NCBI RefSeq assembly: GCF_963675165.1
Contig: NC_087384.1
Location: 5,201,182 to 5,265,181 of the forward strand
Direction: 5' to 3'
Length of the DNA: 64,000 nt
Origin: Halichondria panicea
Lineage: Eukaryota > Porifera > Demospongiae > Suberitida > Halichondriidae
Both the position numbers and the translations under genes were made by a program. Positions within the stretch are counted from its first letter, which is position 1, and each line of letters opens with the position of its first letter. Under the pieces are notes generated by a model. The model ran no database searches. It was not told the origin of the DNA and saw nothing but the letters and a program-made list of their open reading frames with translations. Positions 1 through 10,653 of this stretch are shown here, piece by piece.

Positions 1-314
1 CATTGATATTTATCAAATGCCTCAATCCGCTTGCTATTTTAGCCTGAGAAACTACAAATTGACTTTGCTTGGCCTTATACTCCTTGTTTTTCTATCCTAG
101 TGGGCGTTGGCTAAATCATGGCTAAATAATTATAGTATATCCTGCTGACTCATCAATAATACATATTGTGAGTTGCATGCCCTCTTCTTTTCATACGCCC
201 TTGGTATTATGATATTACTGTGGCCAGAAGGGAAGCTAGCTAGAATAGTATTTTATCTCAGCTTTCTCTCCAATATACAGCGAGTCTTGTGAGCTCTCTT
301 CGTTTTCTTTGCAG

Positions 315-520
315 TGGCCATTGTATTGGGCGAGGTATTGAGCACTTACATGTATTATAAAATTATTGCTGATTCAACAAAGCAAGTTAGAGGACAGCCC
401 TCCTCTTTTCTGTTTGCCATTATGTCTGGATTTGCGAGGTTTCAGACTAAAGGGGTCCGGATTGTACCAGTGGATTCCTTGTTAAAAAGCGCTTCTATCT
501 ATAATTTATTTATGCTATAG
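315..520 (+). CDS. 3'-terminal exon of an unidentified gene (partial)
   Basis: A pyrimidine-rich tract ending in TTTGCAG at 308-314 is followed by 68 open codons ending in TAG at 518-520. The exon starts with two bases of a split codon (phase 1), so the rest of the gene lies left of the window or in exons I cannot see. The peptide opens hydrophobic (AIVLGEVLSTYMYYKII), continues with a polar stretch, and has a second hydrophobic run (SSFLFAIMSGFARF) before a short tail. That would fit the end of a membrane protein. I do not recognise the family. The good splice acceptor and protein-like composition support a real exon; no homology does. Confidence 0.35.
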
Positions 521-2268
521 AGCTGGTAAGCTAAAAGTTAGCATTTTTAGTGTAGAAGTCCTAGGCATACTTGTCCACCACATATATAGTTACATGTAAA
601 GCGTAAATGAAGCCATAATGGACCACATAACTTCTGGGGCCGAACTCAATGCAAATAGACTTTAGCATTGAGAGATTAATGTTTGACGTAGATGTTACAG
701 ATAACTGTACAGTGATGTGTCCAGGCGGTGGTTATTATTCTTTATTAGTATTGTGATACTATTGCACTCCGTGGAATTTGTACAGTGAAGCAGTATCACT
801 CCGGACAAGTAATTGAGGGTCGTCAAGGCTGAAATTGCACTGGGGGTTGTTTTAGAAACTGCCTCATAACGATTAGCAATCAATAGTATGGTTACTTGTG
901 CAACGAGTGTTGCAAGCGTGCGCTTGCTAATGCCTCTCGCCATGTTTTTGCTTTCGCTCAGAGTGTTATAGAAGAGGTAAATAATTTGCAATGTGCTTCA
1001 TTGTTTCACAAGAAAGGGGTGTCCACAGTTAATAGTCTATATACTGTGAGTTTGTCAAAGGCACGGTGTAAGAGAGAAGAAAAAAAAGAAAGAAGAGAGA
1101 ACAGACAGTAGTATAGTATATACAGTACAATGTATGTATCTATTATACTGAAAAGAAAATACTTGTCTACATGTATCTATTGTTACCAGACTTGTGTACA
1201 TGTATCTATTGTTACCAGACTTGTGTACATGAATCTATTGTTATCTAGTCTATATGGTATCATTTGTTTTGTGGCTTACCGCTATACCAGGACCTCAAGA
1301 AAAAGAAGTAAGTTGACAGCCACTGGATTCTCTATTAACATGTGGGGATGAGCGCGCATGCGCATTGCATCCACAGGAATATTTAAAGGGTGTGTCCAAA
1401 GAGATCAAGTTCACAATGGCTACTGCTAGCTAGCTGTTTTAACATATCTTTTCTGACTCTTGTAGCTAACAAAAAGCTAGCGCTTTAGTGCAAGGCTAAC
1501 TCATGTGTTGAATAGAAAGTTTGTGTGAACAGATGATGCTATGAAAGATTCTGAAGAGACTGCAACAGCCTTCAATGTGAGTCAAACTAGCCATAACTCG
1601 AGAAAGAAGCTTTAGTTTGCTAATCCACGAATCAAAATCCAAGAGAACGTGGCTAGAAGCCTATAGAAGCTGTTAGTTTTCGTCGCATTGCAACCGTTGA
1701 GCAGTTACAGCTGGAACGGACACACACACACACACACACAGTTAGCTCCCTCGTGCGGCTACACCTCGAGGCATAATAAGGGACAGTCTTAACAAGCGCT
1801 GGCAATTAAGGTAAATAACACTCGGCTTTGCCTCTCGCAATTAATCGCTATTAATCCCATTGCACTTTTAACAATACCAGCAGATTACAGAAGGAGCAAC
1901 TAACTCTACATGAGTTTGGAAATTGTATCTCGTGTGTTTTCCTAAACGCCTTACAAGGAAGGTGATAAGCTAACCTATGTGTCAGCTCTTGCCTACTGAT
2001 TATATCACCCACTTGGCGGTTTTCCATATAAAGTTATGCTTGGCAAACTTCCATGATATAAGATTCCCAATGTTAGACGCTCCTTCTGTAAATCTGCTCC
2101 TGACAATATACTAATTCTTGGCAATTCAAATTTGCTGAATTTAGATACCACTTTTTATTGGCCGACTAGACCTACAGCAAAATTACATCGATACCAAATG
2201 CACAAGAGCAAATGGTTTAGATATTGGCTATTAAACTATTAATAACATTGCATCCTCAAAAAAGGTTA
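521..2268. other. Gene-poor repeat-bearing interval
   Basis: No convincing coding exon is seen. A short tandem repeat of a ~27 bp unit (three copies, last one diverged) lies at 1158-1245. The segment 1340-1770 recurs at 15391-15890, with an (AC)n tract at 1718-1740 next to a GCCTCGAGG end. AMD1 exon 2 would be expected to the left of 2596, but nothing here encodes its conserved SEWD or DAYVLS residues. Confidence 0.5.
1340..1770. repeat. Dispersed repeat, copy 1 (partner 15391-15890)
   Basis: The segment runs from a GAGCGCGCATGCGCAT motif through AAAGCTAGCGCTTTAGTGC to an (AC)n tract and GGCTACACCTCGAGG. The same order of motifs is at 15391-15890 with a few insertions. Relatives of its right half, mostly in reverse orientation, occur near 13795-14050, 18225-18480, 43270-43555 and 48480-48800. 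It has no coding potential that I can see and is probably a non-autonomous mobile element. Confidence 0.6.
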
Positions 2269-2460
2269 TACAGTGGAACCTCTGTTAACAACTGCCTCCG
2301 AATAGAGGCCAGTTGCTACATGTATATAACAGCCAGGCACCCAGATCCCAAATGAACACTTGGTATACAAAACAACCTCTCAACAAAGGCCACCTCTGTA
2401 TAAAGGCTAAAACATTATTCCTCAAACCAAAGGTGTCCGTTATAGAGGGGTTCCACTGTA
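2269..2460. mobile_element. 192-bp MITE with TACAGTGGAACC termini
   Basis: The left end reads TACAGTGGAACCTCTGTTAA and the right end at 2440-2460 is its near reverse complement (GAGGGGTTCCACTGTA). The terminal TA could be the duplicated TA target of Tc1/mariner/pogo-type elements. It contains no ORF. The terminal inverted repeat and size fit a non-autonomous DNA transposon. Confidence 0.7.
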
Positions 2461-2595
2461 GTCGTAATAAACTATAGGCCCAAGTGGTTAGTTTTGTCTA
2501 GAAGTGCTTCTCAGTACCCACCACTGACCAGTGTAGCCACATTCATCTTTTTTGAAACAACATGTGTGCTGATAATCACATGATCATTTATTTAC

Positions 2596-2846
2596 CTTGG
2601 GATAATCCGCAATCCTTTGTCGTAGTCACAGTGACTATTGAGGGCAGTTTCAGCACAGGACGTTTCGTCTTCCTCTAAAGGGTAAAGGTCAAACCACACC
2701 TCCAAAAGTTTTTCAGGCCCTTCAAAAAATCCCACCTCCTCCACAGAGAAATTCGGTAATTTTTTCTCGTGTGTGTATCTATGTCCATTGGTCAATCCCG
2801 AAATAATGTGGTTTTGAGTGGTACCCCCAAACACGTCTGAAGTCAT
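2596..2846 (-). CDS. AMD1: S-adenosylmethionine decarboxylase, first coding exon
   Basis: AdoMet decarboxylase makes decarboxylated AdoMet, the aminopropyl donor for spermidine and spermine synthesis. ATG at 2846-2844 starts 83 codons plus two bases. The C-terminal half carries the N-terminal AMD1 signature GFFEGPEKLLEVWF, with the Phe-Glu and following Glu that are active-site residues in the human enzyme, and then GLRIIPR. A donor CCAAG|GTAAATA at 2596/2595 splits the codon after the Pro in phase 2, where IPR-SEWD follows in human. The first ~37 residues are longer than in human AMD1 and unlike it. The remaining exons should lie to the left but are not seen within 2.5 kb. Related exons lie at 12319-13248 on the wrong side. 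It is divergent from SAP30BP, starting 484 bp away. Confidence 0.85.
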
Positions 2847-3329
2847 CCTGTCAGCTCATGTGGTCTCTACGGTTACGATGCAGTCTCTGTTTCTGCTTAA
2901 AAGCAAAGGCTTGATTGCTTTATTGAAAAAAGAAATCCAAACTTCTCTCCTTTAATAGGCCTTGGCTTTATAGGCTCCGCTGTTGATCTTGAGGACTCTT
3001 CATGAAAAAAAAGATTACAGCTGAAACTTTGTGACACCTGCACTGTTTTCTCTTAGTCTATTGGCTTGCAGTCAGTTACAGATCCTTACAAGCTCCGTAA
3101 CACAATCACTAGCACTGCACTGTCTAGTCTCTACAAAGTTGAATCCACGTGGCTTGTTGCTGTCTAGCCCGCCCTCCTAAACTTCTGCAAAGAGGCTGGA
3201 AATCGGATACGCCCCTTTCTTGTAGATGCTCACTAATTAGAATAATTATATTGATTTCACCACGTTTTACTCGCGTTTTACCCAGAAATTTACCAGCCAA
3301 GATCTGGAGCCCCAATTATCATCAGTACA
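2847..3329. promoter_or_regulatory. Putative bidirectional promoter AMD1 / SAP30BP
   Basis: The 483 bp between the divergent start codons of AMD1 (-) and SAP30BP (+) must hold both 5' UTRs and both promoters unless non-coding exons lie elsewhere. No canonical TATA box sits at an obvious distance from either ATG, as is common for head-to-head housekeeping genes. The only support is geometry. Confidence 0.5.
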
Positions 3330-4443
3330 ATGGCAGCTCCCAAAGCAAGGACGGGGCTAGTGAGCTATGGTGGCGATTCTGAGGTGTCAGATAGTGACAT
3401 AGAAGAAGACAGCATGTCATCTACCAACTCTCCACCCAGCACTTTATTCCTTCCTGAAGTCATGGCCAACAGTCTAGGAATATCGGCTCCCTCTTCTAAA
3501 TCTCGTACCCCTTCCTCTCCTCCCTCATTTGTGAAGCCAGTGGTACGATCAGCCCCTCTCGTGGCGTACTATGGTGAAGAAGATGATGAGCATAATGTAT
3601 CGTCAGAGATGGACACCACCTTGGGCGTAAACGAAGTCTTCCCTCCATCAGAACCACATCAAGGTAACAATCAGTGAAGTCAAAAATCGCTTTAATTTTT
3701 TTTCTCATTGCTAATAATTATATACTCATTGTGTTCACAAAACTGATTAATTATTCTCTACAGATGACACGCAAGAGTCAGCAGATATTGAAGAAACTTT
3801 TTCGTTTGAGTTAGTGGATGAAACACAACCAGCAGAAGACGACTCCTCTCCAGAGCTAGAAATAGAGGAGGATAACCAACCTCCATTGAATGGCCCCATC
3901 TTCCTACCACTGAACAATGTTTTTCTACCACCAGAACCGACTGCACCTTGCTCCAAGGCCCTGCAGGAGAAGGTCAAGATGTTGCTTCAAAAACAAGCCG
4001 TGCTCGGAATTGATGTGAACAAAACAATACAAGGGAGAAAAGACTTTCGAAATCCAAGTATCTACAAGAAACTAATTGAATTTAGCAATTTGGATGAATT
4101 TGGCACAAATTACCCGGAGCACTTACACAATCCCCACGAATGGAGCGAAGATGATTACTATGACAACCTGTCAAAGGCACAAAAGAAAGCGTACGAGAAG
4201 AAAGAGAGAGCGAAATTGGAGAGAGGTAAACTTGAATTTGTGACCGGAACAAAAAGAAGCACCTCTGGACAAGGACTGCTAGGAACACATCCTTCAACAG
4301 ATCAGACTAAGAAACGGCGAACAAAATGGGACTCTGGTGGTAGTCGTGGTACCAGTCCAACTGGGGGACGCCCCCCTTTATTGGGGGCGGGACCTGTAGG
4401 TGCTCAAGCAAAGGTTCAAGCTAGTCTCATGAACATTACATAA
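3330..4443 (+). CDS. SAP30BP: SAP30-binding protein (HCNGP family), two exons
   Basis: Exons are 3330-3663 and 3764-4443, joined in phase 1 with donor CAAG|GTAAC and acceptor CTCTACAG, giving 337 residues (human is about 308). The N-terminus has the family pattern LVSYGGDSE followed by acidic and serine-rich sequence. The conserved core starts at LPPEP and runs through LQEKVKMLLQKQ, the ..RKDFRNPSIYKKLIEF.. block, NYPEHLHNPHEW and a basic helix (AQKKAYEKKERAKLERGK), then a low-complexity Gly/Pro/Ser tail. Family members are nuclear, bind the SAP30 corepressor subunit and associate with splicing factors. The core is uninterrupted, so I take this as the functional copy. A decayed copy of exon 2 is at 26609-26817. 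Confidence 0.93.
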
Positions 4444-4500
4444 CGCTCTACCATTCATGTATCTCTTGTCCGTCAAAATTCAGAGTTTATGTTAAAAAAT

Positions 4501-4665
4501 TATGACATTGGATGTGGTAAAGGTCGTTAGTTTTAAATTTGAAATTTTGCTTGTTGTGGAACAATTATGGTAAAGATCATTAGTTTTAAATTTGAAATTT
4601 TGCTTGTTGTGGAAAATAATTATGGTAAAGATCATTAATTTTAGATTTGAAATTTTAATTGTTTT
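4501..4665. repeat. Short tandem repeat downstream of SAP30BP
   Basis: Three copies of a ~60 bp unit containing GGTAAAGATCATTAGTTTTA and AATTTGAAATTTTGCTTGTT follow the SAP30BP stop codon, in or near its 3' UTR. A related GGTAAAGATCCTTAATTTTA lies after the SAP30BP pseudogene at about 26920, so it predates the segmental duplication. Confidence 0.7.
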
Positions 4666-4923
4666 GTAAAGAAGGGGTGGATCTGCTAAATGATGTTGGT
4701 GGATCCTCTCAAGTAATTCGGTACAGGTACTATATACAATGTAGCTAACATTAGTTTTAATGTACATGCAAATTAATCATGCCTGCATGCCTGTAGAGTG
4801 TAGTACGTTCACTACTGTATATTGAGATATATCTAGTGATGTACAAGTATGTATTTGAAATTTATAAAAGCATAATTATGGGCCAATGCTGATTGTCTAA
4901 TATTTCACAGGGCAGACGTAGCC

Positions 4924-6285
4924 ATGGGGTTTGCAAATCAGAAGAAACGATTACTCCTGACAACTTTTATGGTTATATGTATAGCAATCAGTGGACTTAG
5001 ATACCACGAAGACGGAGATATTCCCTTACTCAGGATGATTGTTGGAGAGCCTTCATTGAAAGAAGCAAAAACTGCTTATACAAGAAGATTGCCTGAACAG
5101 TGCGAGTGTGAATGCCAAACAGCTGAATCTAACGCTATTAATACAGAGGAGGACTCACGCAAAGTGATTCCATACATTGCCCCAGGGCCGTCTAAAGTAC
5201 AAGAGCTGGTTCCCATGAAAACACTGAAAAAGAGTATTTCATTGAGTGAACAAGAAGGACTGGTGTACCTCGATCACACCTCTCTAAGCCATTACTTCCA
5301 ATGCCAACAGAGATCTAAAGCTCCATTGGACAATAAACTAAATCAAAAGCAATGCCACAATAGGAGATTTCTCAAAAAGGGACTGATTACAGCCCTTGTT
5401 AGTTTCCATGGTTCCGGCAACACTTGGGTAAGGTATTTACTTGAACAAGCCACTGGACTTTTCAGTGGATCAATTTATTGCGACCCTGTACTCAAGAAGA
5501 TGTTTCCAGGAGAGTCTGTTGCTAGTGGTAACGTTGTTGTCGTGAAAACACATCGTTCAGACACAAGGGAGCTACCTAAAGATGTGCAACTAGAGATGGA
5601 TAAGAAGAAATATGACAGGGCTATTGTTTTGGTGAGGGATCCGTTTGATGCCTTGGTGAGCGAAGCTAATCGGAGGTGGAACAATAATCGCACGATCAAC
5701 AGTCATGTGGGGCTGGCAGACGAGACTGCATTTGTCAGTAAGTTAATTCACAAAACACTATTGCATTTCTGTACACAAGCATACCCACACACTGGTATGT
5801 ATATATATACCGCATGCACTTTCATGAACTTTCTATGTATAAGACACATGCAATGCCTATAGCTTGTACTTGTCCACACTCTTACCCCCACGTGTACTCA
5901 CATCATCCTCAAATTAACACATACTGATACAGGCAACTCTAAGTGGGACTGGCTGGTGGAATACAAGGCTGCTACATGGTCGTTCCTCCTCCACACGTGG
6001 CTAGCACAAACAGAGATACCTATACACGTCATTCAATACGAACAGCTGGTCAAAAATATCCGACAAGAACTTGTAAAAATGATTGACTTCCTAGGGATAG
6101 AGGTCACGGACACAGACATTGATTGTGCAGTGGAGAATGGAGAAGGTCCTTTCAAGCGATCTACACATTTGAACTTTGACCCCTACTCAGTAGGAAATAA
6201 GGAAGCTGTGAACAGATGTATAAAACAAGCAACACCACTACTAGCTATGCATGGCATCACATACGACCAAAAACAGATCAATTAG
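4924..6285 (+). CDS. WSCD-like Golgi sulfotransferase, two exons
   Basis: Exons are 4924-5737 and 5933-6285, joined in phase 1 (donor GTCA|GTAAGTTA, acceptor ATACAG), giving 388 residues. Residues ~8-25 (KRLLLTTFMVICIAISGL) form one membrane anchor after a basic N-terminus, as in type II Golgi enzymes. The catalytic domain starts near residue 155. VSFHGSGNTWVRYLLE is the 5'-phosphosulfate (PAPS) loop, and RAIVLVRDPFDALVSE, with its Arg and Ser, is the 3'-phosphate site. Exon 2 gives YEQLV and the helical C-terminal part. The best family match is WSCD1/2, but no cysteine-rich WSC domain is seen; the stem is only ~125 residues with one CECEC cluster. A decayed partial copy is at 27081-27370. 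Confidence 0.85.
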
Positions 6286-6903
6286 CTTTCCTTGATAAAA
6301 TCGATATCATTTCTGTACAGTACGATAAAAATCATAATAATACCGGTAGATGGAAGCTAGGCATTTTAAATTTGGTATTGTAGTGACATAGATCCTATAA
6401 TGGTGTTCACGTTACGGGACGTGGTTCTTTGCTTGTACTCCAAGTACACATTCACTGATATCGTGCAGATGGTGCTTGCTTGCAAATGAGTACACCATTA
6501 ATATTAACTTTCAATGGATAATAGTAATGTGCTGGAATGCACTACATTGCATTGCATTGCATTGCAAGAGGCAATAATACTTACTTGCTTCAATATTTGA
6601 AAAATTGAGTGAGAAAGAATTATAATTTTCGTGAGAAACACACTTCCAATTTATTGTTCCGGACCAGATAGTATAATAATTATAGTCACCATTGCACCAG
6701 TAGATTCTGCAAGGGAGGTCTCTTAAAACACGAGAGACAAGTATCTAACCGTAATTGTTCTGCTCATACTATCGTTACAGGCGTATGTTATGTCCATCAT
6801 GATATCTCCTCACATGCACTCCGCTCCTCTGTCAGTTGCCCTGGTAACAAAGAGAGTATACATACATAACCAACAACACAATGCCCAAACTAGCAACAAT
6901 AAG

Positions 6904-6995
6904 TTCCCCAGGAGAGGATCGAACTCTCGACCTTCGCATTACTCAGCCAATACTGCTTATAAGTACGACGCGCTAACCGACTGGGCCACTGGGGA
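6904..6995 (-). tRNA. tRNA-Ile(UAU) with 18-nt intron, copy 1
   Basis: The reverse strand folds as a complete cloverleaf of 92 nt. The acceptor stem TCCCCAG/CTGGGGA is a perfect 7 bp with discriminator A. The D-arm has GTCGGTTAGCGC (A box), with one C-C mismatch. Anticodon stem TCGTA/TGCGA encloses loop CT-TAT-A...A with anticodon UAU. An 18-nt insertion sits after position 37, the canonical nuclear intron site, and tRNA-Ile(UAU) is one of the tRNAs that carries an intron in animals. The T-arm is GAGAG-TTCGATC-CTCTC (B box). I find no TTTT terminator immediately downstream. A second copy is at 28907-28998. Confidence 0.92.
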
Positions 6996-7267
6996 CTTTA
7001 CATAGGAAGACTGTCAATGGAGGATGCTGGGCTAGCTATTTCTAATCGCTAAGTTACAATAAAATGTTGTTCAAAATCGGATTCATTCTCTTAAAGTGTT
7101 CTTCTATCCAAGCAATTGACAGGGTGCTATAATTACGGTAAGCAGGCAAAATTAGCTATGATTGGGTTGTTGCTTTCATTCTGCAGGTATCTTTTTCAGC
7201 CTCCAGCCTCATATAACTATTTGAGTAACTACTAAAAGGCGCCCTTAACAAATTACTGTAAAGAATG

Positions 7268-7375
7268 ATGTGTGGTTTTCACGCAGAGTGCGCGACCATT
7301 GTGGCAAATGTGCGTTTTTCCTGATAGTTGCCACAATAGTCACACACTTGCGTGAAAACCATGCACACATTATTT
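7268..7375. mobile_element. Inverted-repeat element (~105 bp) in HAUS8 remnant
   Basis: GTGTGGTTTTCACGCA at the left is mirrored by TGCGTGAAAACCATGCACAC at the right, with further pairing inside (ATTGTGGCAAATGTGCG with the inner right arm). It has no ORF. It lies where the 3' exons of the HAUS8-like gene should be, judging from the copy at 29 kb, and marks the deletion or replacement site. Confidence 0.6.
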
Positions 7376-7628
7376 TCATGCCCTTTTCACAGACTGTATA
7401 GCTGTCTCTGTAGACAGGTGGTTGAGGGTGTTACCAATACAGCACTGGTAGCTTACCAGTGCTGTATTGATTTTGTTTTTTGTTTTTTGTGAATGAATGT
7501 TTGAGCCCTGTGCATATGGCTAAAGCACTGTGACAGTAGATATCACAGTGAATCTCTCTGAAACAATGCCAATGCATTTCAGGACTCCATAGCATGAATC
7601 GGTTTTATGGTACGATAGCGGTACTTAC

Positions 7629-8354
7629 CTGGTGGAGAGAGAGGGATGAGAAGTTAATTGTGTGAGGGTGTGGAGGGGTGTGTGGAGTGGGGGCCTTCAC
7701 TGTTGGAGGGGGTGGCTTACCTCGGTGGGTGCGGGGATCAGGGGGCTTGCATGATGTGAGGGGAGCTACATATAAAGTGGGAGAAATAATACAGTTGTAT
7801 TTGGAGTTGGTTATACACAGACAGTATTATAATAATTACTAGGGTGACGCAAGCGCCATGGGGCAAGCGACGCATCCAACTCTGCTGAAAGATATTGTGC
7901 AAATGACACCACATCTTGTGGCAGGTTGATGACATGGCCTGCGTATTCATATTGTCCAAGTGGTAATCGATAGATGGACATTATTGGCATGACTGCAGAT
8001 ATAAACAGCATCTTGGATTGAACCGTAGATTATTCGAATAGAGGCATGTCGGGATTCACTCTGTATGCCTATGCCCGGCCATGTATTGCTTCAAGCGTGC
8101 CTGTGTGGCCTCTGGAGTCTCTGTAAGTGTAATGAACATTTAATAATGTTTGGCCACTTTCTGCTGGCTTGTGCGTTTTCTACACAACATTTATTTATGT
8201 TAGGCAAACACCTGCAGAACCGTTTGAGTCAGTTACCTTCACTTCCTGCTGCTCCTGTGTGCCCTGTATCTTTCTCTGGGTCTAGCAAGCCTCCTTTCCC
8301 TCTTTTTAGCTGTTTCTGAGGATCCTCCTTATCGCTAGTTTTGTCGCTATTCAT
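7629..8354 (-). pseudogene. HAUS8-like gene, 5' exons only
   Basis: ATG at 8354-8352 opens an exon to 8237 (MNSDKTSDKEDPQKQ..., donor GAAG|GTAACT, phase 1). Two exons follow with good splice sites and matching phases: 7765-7721 (phase 1 to 1) and 7699-7629 (phase 1 to 0, donor CCAG|GTAAGTACC). All are open, polar and Ser/Pro-rich, like the disordered N-terminus of the augmin subunit HAUS8. A further exon may start at ~8144 after a TTACAG. A ~20-bp scrap at 7391-7411 matches the start of the next exon, which survives in full only at 29540-29661. The HAUS8 name rests on that copy. The 3' part here is lost to an inverted repeat, and a Helitron fragment lies between the exons, so I call it broken. 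Confidence 0.45.
7850..8000 (-). mobile_element. Helitron protein remnant (DUF6570-like)
   Basis: The minus frame reads PIMSIYRLPLGQYEYAGH followed by VINLPQDVVSFAQYL and SAELDA. This resembles the conserved block found in Helitron Rep-helicase proteins, where a YRL-GGQ-Y-GHVINLPQDV-FA pattern precedes the helicase-like domain. It breaks off into unrelated sequence after LAPWRL. No Rep HUH motif or helicase lies nearby. It sits in the putative first intron of the HAUS8-like remnant. Identification is from memory of the family pattern. Confidence 0.6.
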
Positions 8355-9540
8355 AATAATTATCTTTATCGAGCTAAAGTTATTGACTCACGTAGAAATT
8401 GGTAAAGGATCACAAGTCACAAAAGCAAATATCGTATGCCGGTCTACGGTGGACTACATACATACACCACCCGGACCACGTGCATGACTAACTAAGGGAC
8501 TCGCTTCGCTCGCCCCAATAAGAGAACTATAGTACGATATACTCTATAGCTAGCTACTATGATAGCCGTATAATTATAGTGAACCATTAATTGTTAGAGT
8601 ACTGACAAACAACGAATAGTTTTTGAGGATGTATGCTTATTGTGATCTCATTGTTGTTACCAGTGGATACGACTCAGAGGGGCATTACAAGGCCGTAGCA
8701 AAGCAAGTTTAGAGTGGTCAGGCCAAGGTAAAAAAGGGTTAACCATGCACTTACTAATCAATTACAATATTGACAATATTATTGACGACCATTACCAGGA
8801 AACCATTCAATAATGATGACCATTACCTATACTTAGCTCCAAAAAGTGGTCCGGCCAAAACCTGACCAGCCTGACCGCTTGCTACGGCCTTGCATTACCA
8901 TGCATCAGCACCTATATATGATGTGAAACTGGCATATGCAAATGGAGTACAGCCAAGTCACTTCTTTGACATACCCCCATGACTTTAGGGGGTAGTATTA
9001 ATATTGGGGGAGGGGTGACGCTACAACTGTCCATGATTTGGAAGATAAATAAAAAATGTGGGGACTTACCATGCCATTGTACAGCTGCCATTGTACAGCT
9101 GCAAATGTATTGAACTAACAGGAACAATGGTTAATTGTTTAACCAAGCTGGTCTATATACCTCAATCCATCCTTATTAGCCAGATACATTTACATGAGAA
9201 ACAGGGCCGGAGTAACTACATAATTTTACTTCAAGTACTCACACAGATGATTGCAACTGCTTTAAATATAGCTATATTATACATATAAAGTTATATACGT
9301 GATTTAGCTTCTGCTATTCACGATGCATGGAGCAATTAAGAATTACATGATAGTGCAAATAATTATATATACATGTGACTGTATCTATATATTTATGCTC
9401 AAATGTACCAGCATACGATAGTAACTGTTAGTAAGAGTATACATTGAATCACACAAGTAAACTGACATTATAGTGATTCTGCATGTTTCCCAACAGTTAA
9501 TATCTGCATGTGTATACATTACATTTTGCTTACTGTACAT
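8355..9540. other. Intergenic interval without clear genes
   Basis: I see no supported gene. The stretch 8680-8890 carries TTACAAGGCCGTAGCAAG at the left and CTTGCTACGGCCTTG at the right (about 8682-8893), terminal inverted repeats of a ~210-bp element. The related TGACCAGCCTGACCACTTG...ACGG string recurs near 16020 and 62050. Confidence 0.45.
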
Positions 9541-9568
9541 TAAATGGATACACCAAACCCCAACAGAC

Positions 9569-9650
9569 CTTTAGGTGCTTTCTTGTATACATAGGCGGAG
9601 GCTGTTTGGTTGTGTAGAGCCCGCATCCATTGAGCGAGAGTGGACAGGCA
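9569..9650 (-). CDS. Possible orphan exon, unrecognised
   Basis: An 82-nt segment is open on the minus strand (CLSTLAQWMRALHNQTASAY...). It is preceded by a long pyrimidine tract and CACATGCAG and followed by AAAG|GTCTGT. It has the look of an internal exon but no phase-compatible neighbour, and its phase does not fit AMD1 exon D. I do not recognise the peptide. Confidence 0.2.
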
Positions 9651-9802
9651 CTGCATGTGGGAGGAGAATGAGACAATGTAAGCTGTTAGCTGGGAATAAA
9701 AGTGTTTCGTCCTATACCTGCATGCATATAGACTCATTGCGGAAACCTGACGAGGACTCAGTGTCGAGATACATTGGGAAACTCTTAAAATAACGTTAAG
9801 TT

Positions 9803-10590
9803 ATGAATCAGCCTAGCATAGTACAATGCACACACTTTAGGCCTCAGCCTCGGAATGGTGGAAACTCTTGTAGCTGCATGCCACTGTATACACAAAGCGC
9901 AATGTACTGTATACTGGATATATAGGCACCATTATCTATGCACACATGCAGGCTAGGGATACACAAACATATTTGGCCTAACACGCTATATATAAATTCT
10001 GGAAACTATTTAAGCAAACATGAATACAATGTACACAAGTCATTCCATAAAAACTTTGTTGTAACGAATCCCTCAGAATTGTGATTTACTTAAATAACCC
10101 ATGAACATTAAAATTTGAATGCTTGAATGAGTCGACAGATCCTTTTGTGTCGAGATGAAAACCAAATCACTCACACATCATATCTATTGCTATAATTATA
10201 GGAGTATCTATAACAGTACGTATAATAGGAGACTGTATGTATACGAACACGTATATTGATCTGACTAATGCTTTTTCCAGGTTTGAACAATATAATTATA
10301 CACATAATTATATAGAGCTATATACTGATATACAGCAATAATTATGTTTACTGGTTGCAGTATGATGTGCAATACGACGTATCCTTTACAATAATAACTG
10401 ATGATATAGCTTCTAAAGTATACGTTTGTTTTTCTGCACACACACACAAATAGAATCATGTAGAAACTATGTGCAGTAATGAATTCTATTCCACACTGCA
10501 CGTGATTAATGCATTAGCTGAGTTGAATGGTCTATATATACACATGCATATAATGAAGTTTATTCCATATACTGCATGCATGCATGTGAT
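9803..10590. repeat. Duplicated 5' flank of the family gene (source copy)
   Basis: About 500 bp from GAATCAGCCTAGCATAGTAC onward recurs almost identically at 13248-13750. The next ~270 bp (TTATGTTTACTGGTTGCAGT to GTATGCATG) recurs at 14805-15070. In the second location the two parts are split by ~1 kb of other repeats and the gene is missing. Confidence 0.85.
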
Positions 10591-10653
10591 TAACAATAGC
10601 TGAAGTGAAGCAGTTGAGTGATCAAGTAAAGATCTATATACCGAAGTAGAGAA

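Noticed and set aside
1130-1351. 73-codon open frame
   Set aside because: Mostly a translation of a ~27-bp tandem repeat and a dispersed repeat (similar at 40640-40750).
6790-7005. 71-codon open frame on the + strand
   Set aside because: Its second half is the antisense of the tRNA-Ile gene; the matching frame in the other copy differs.
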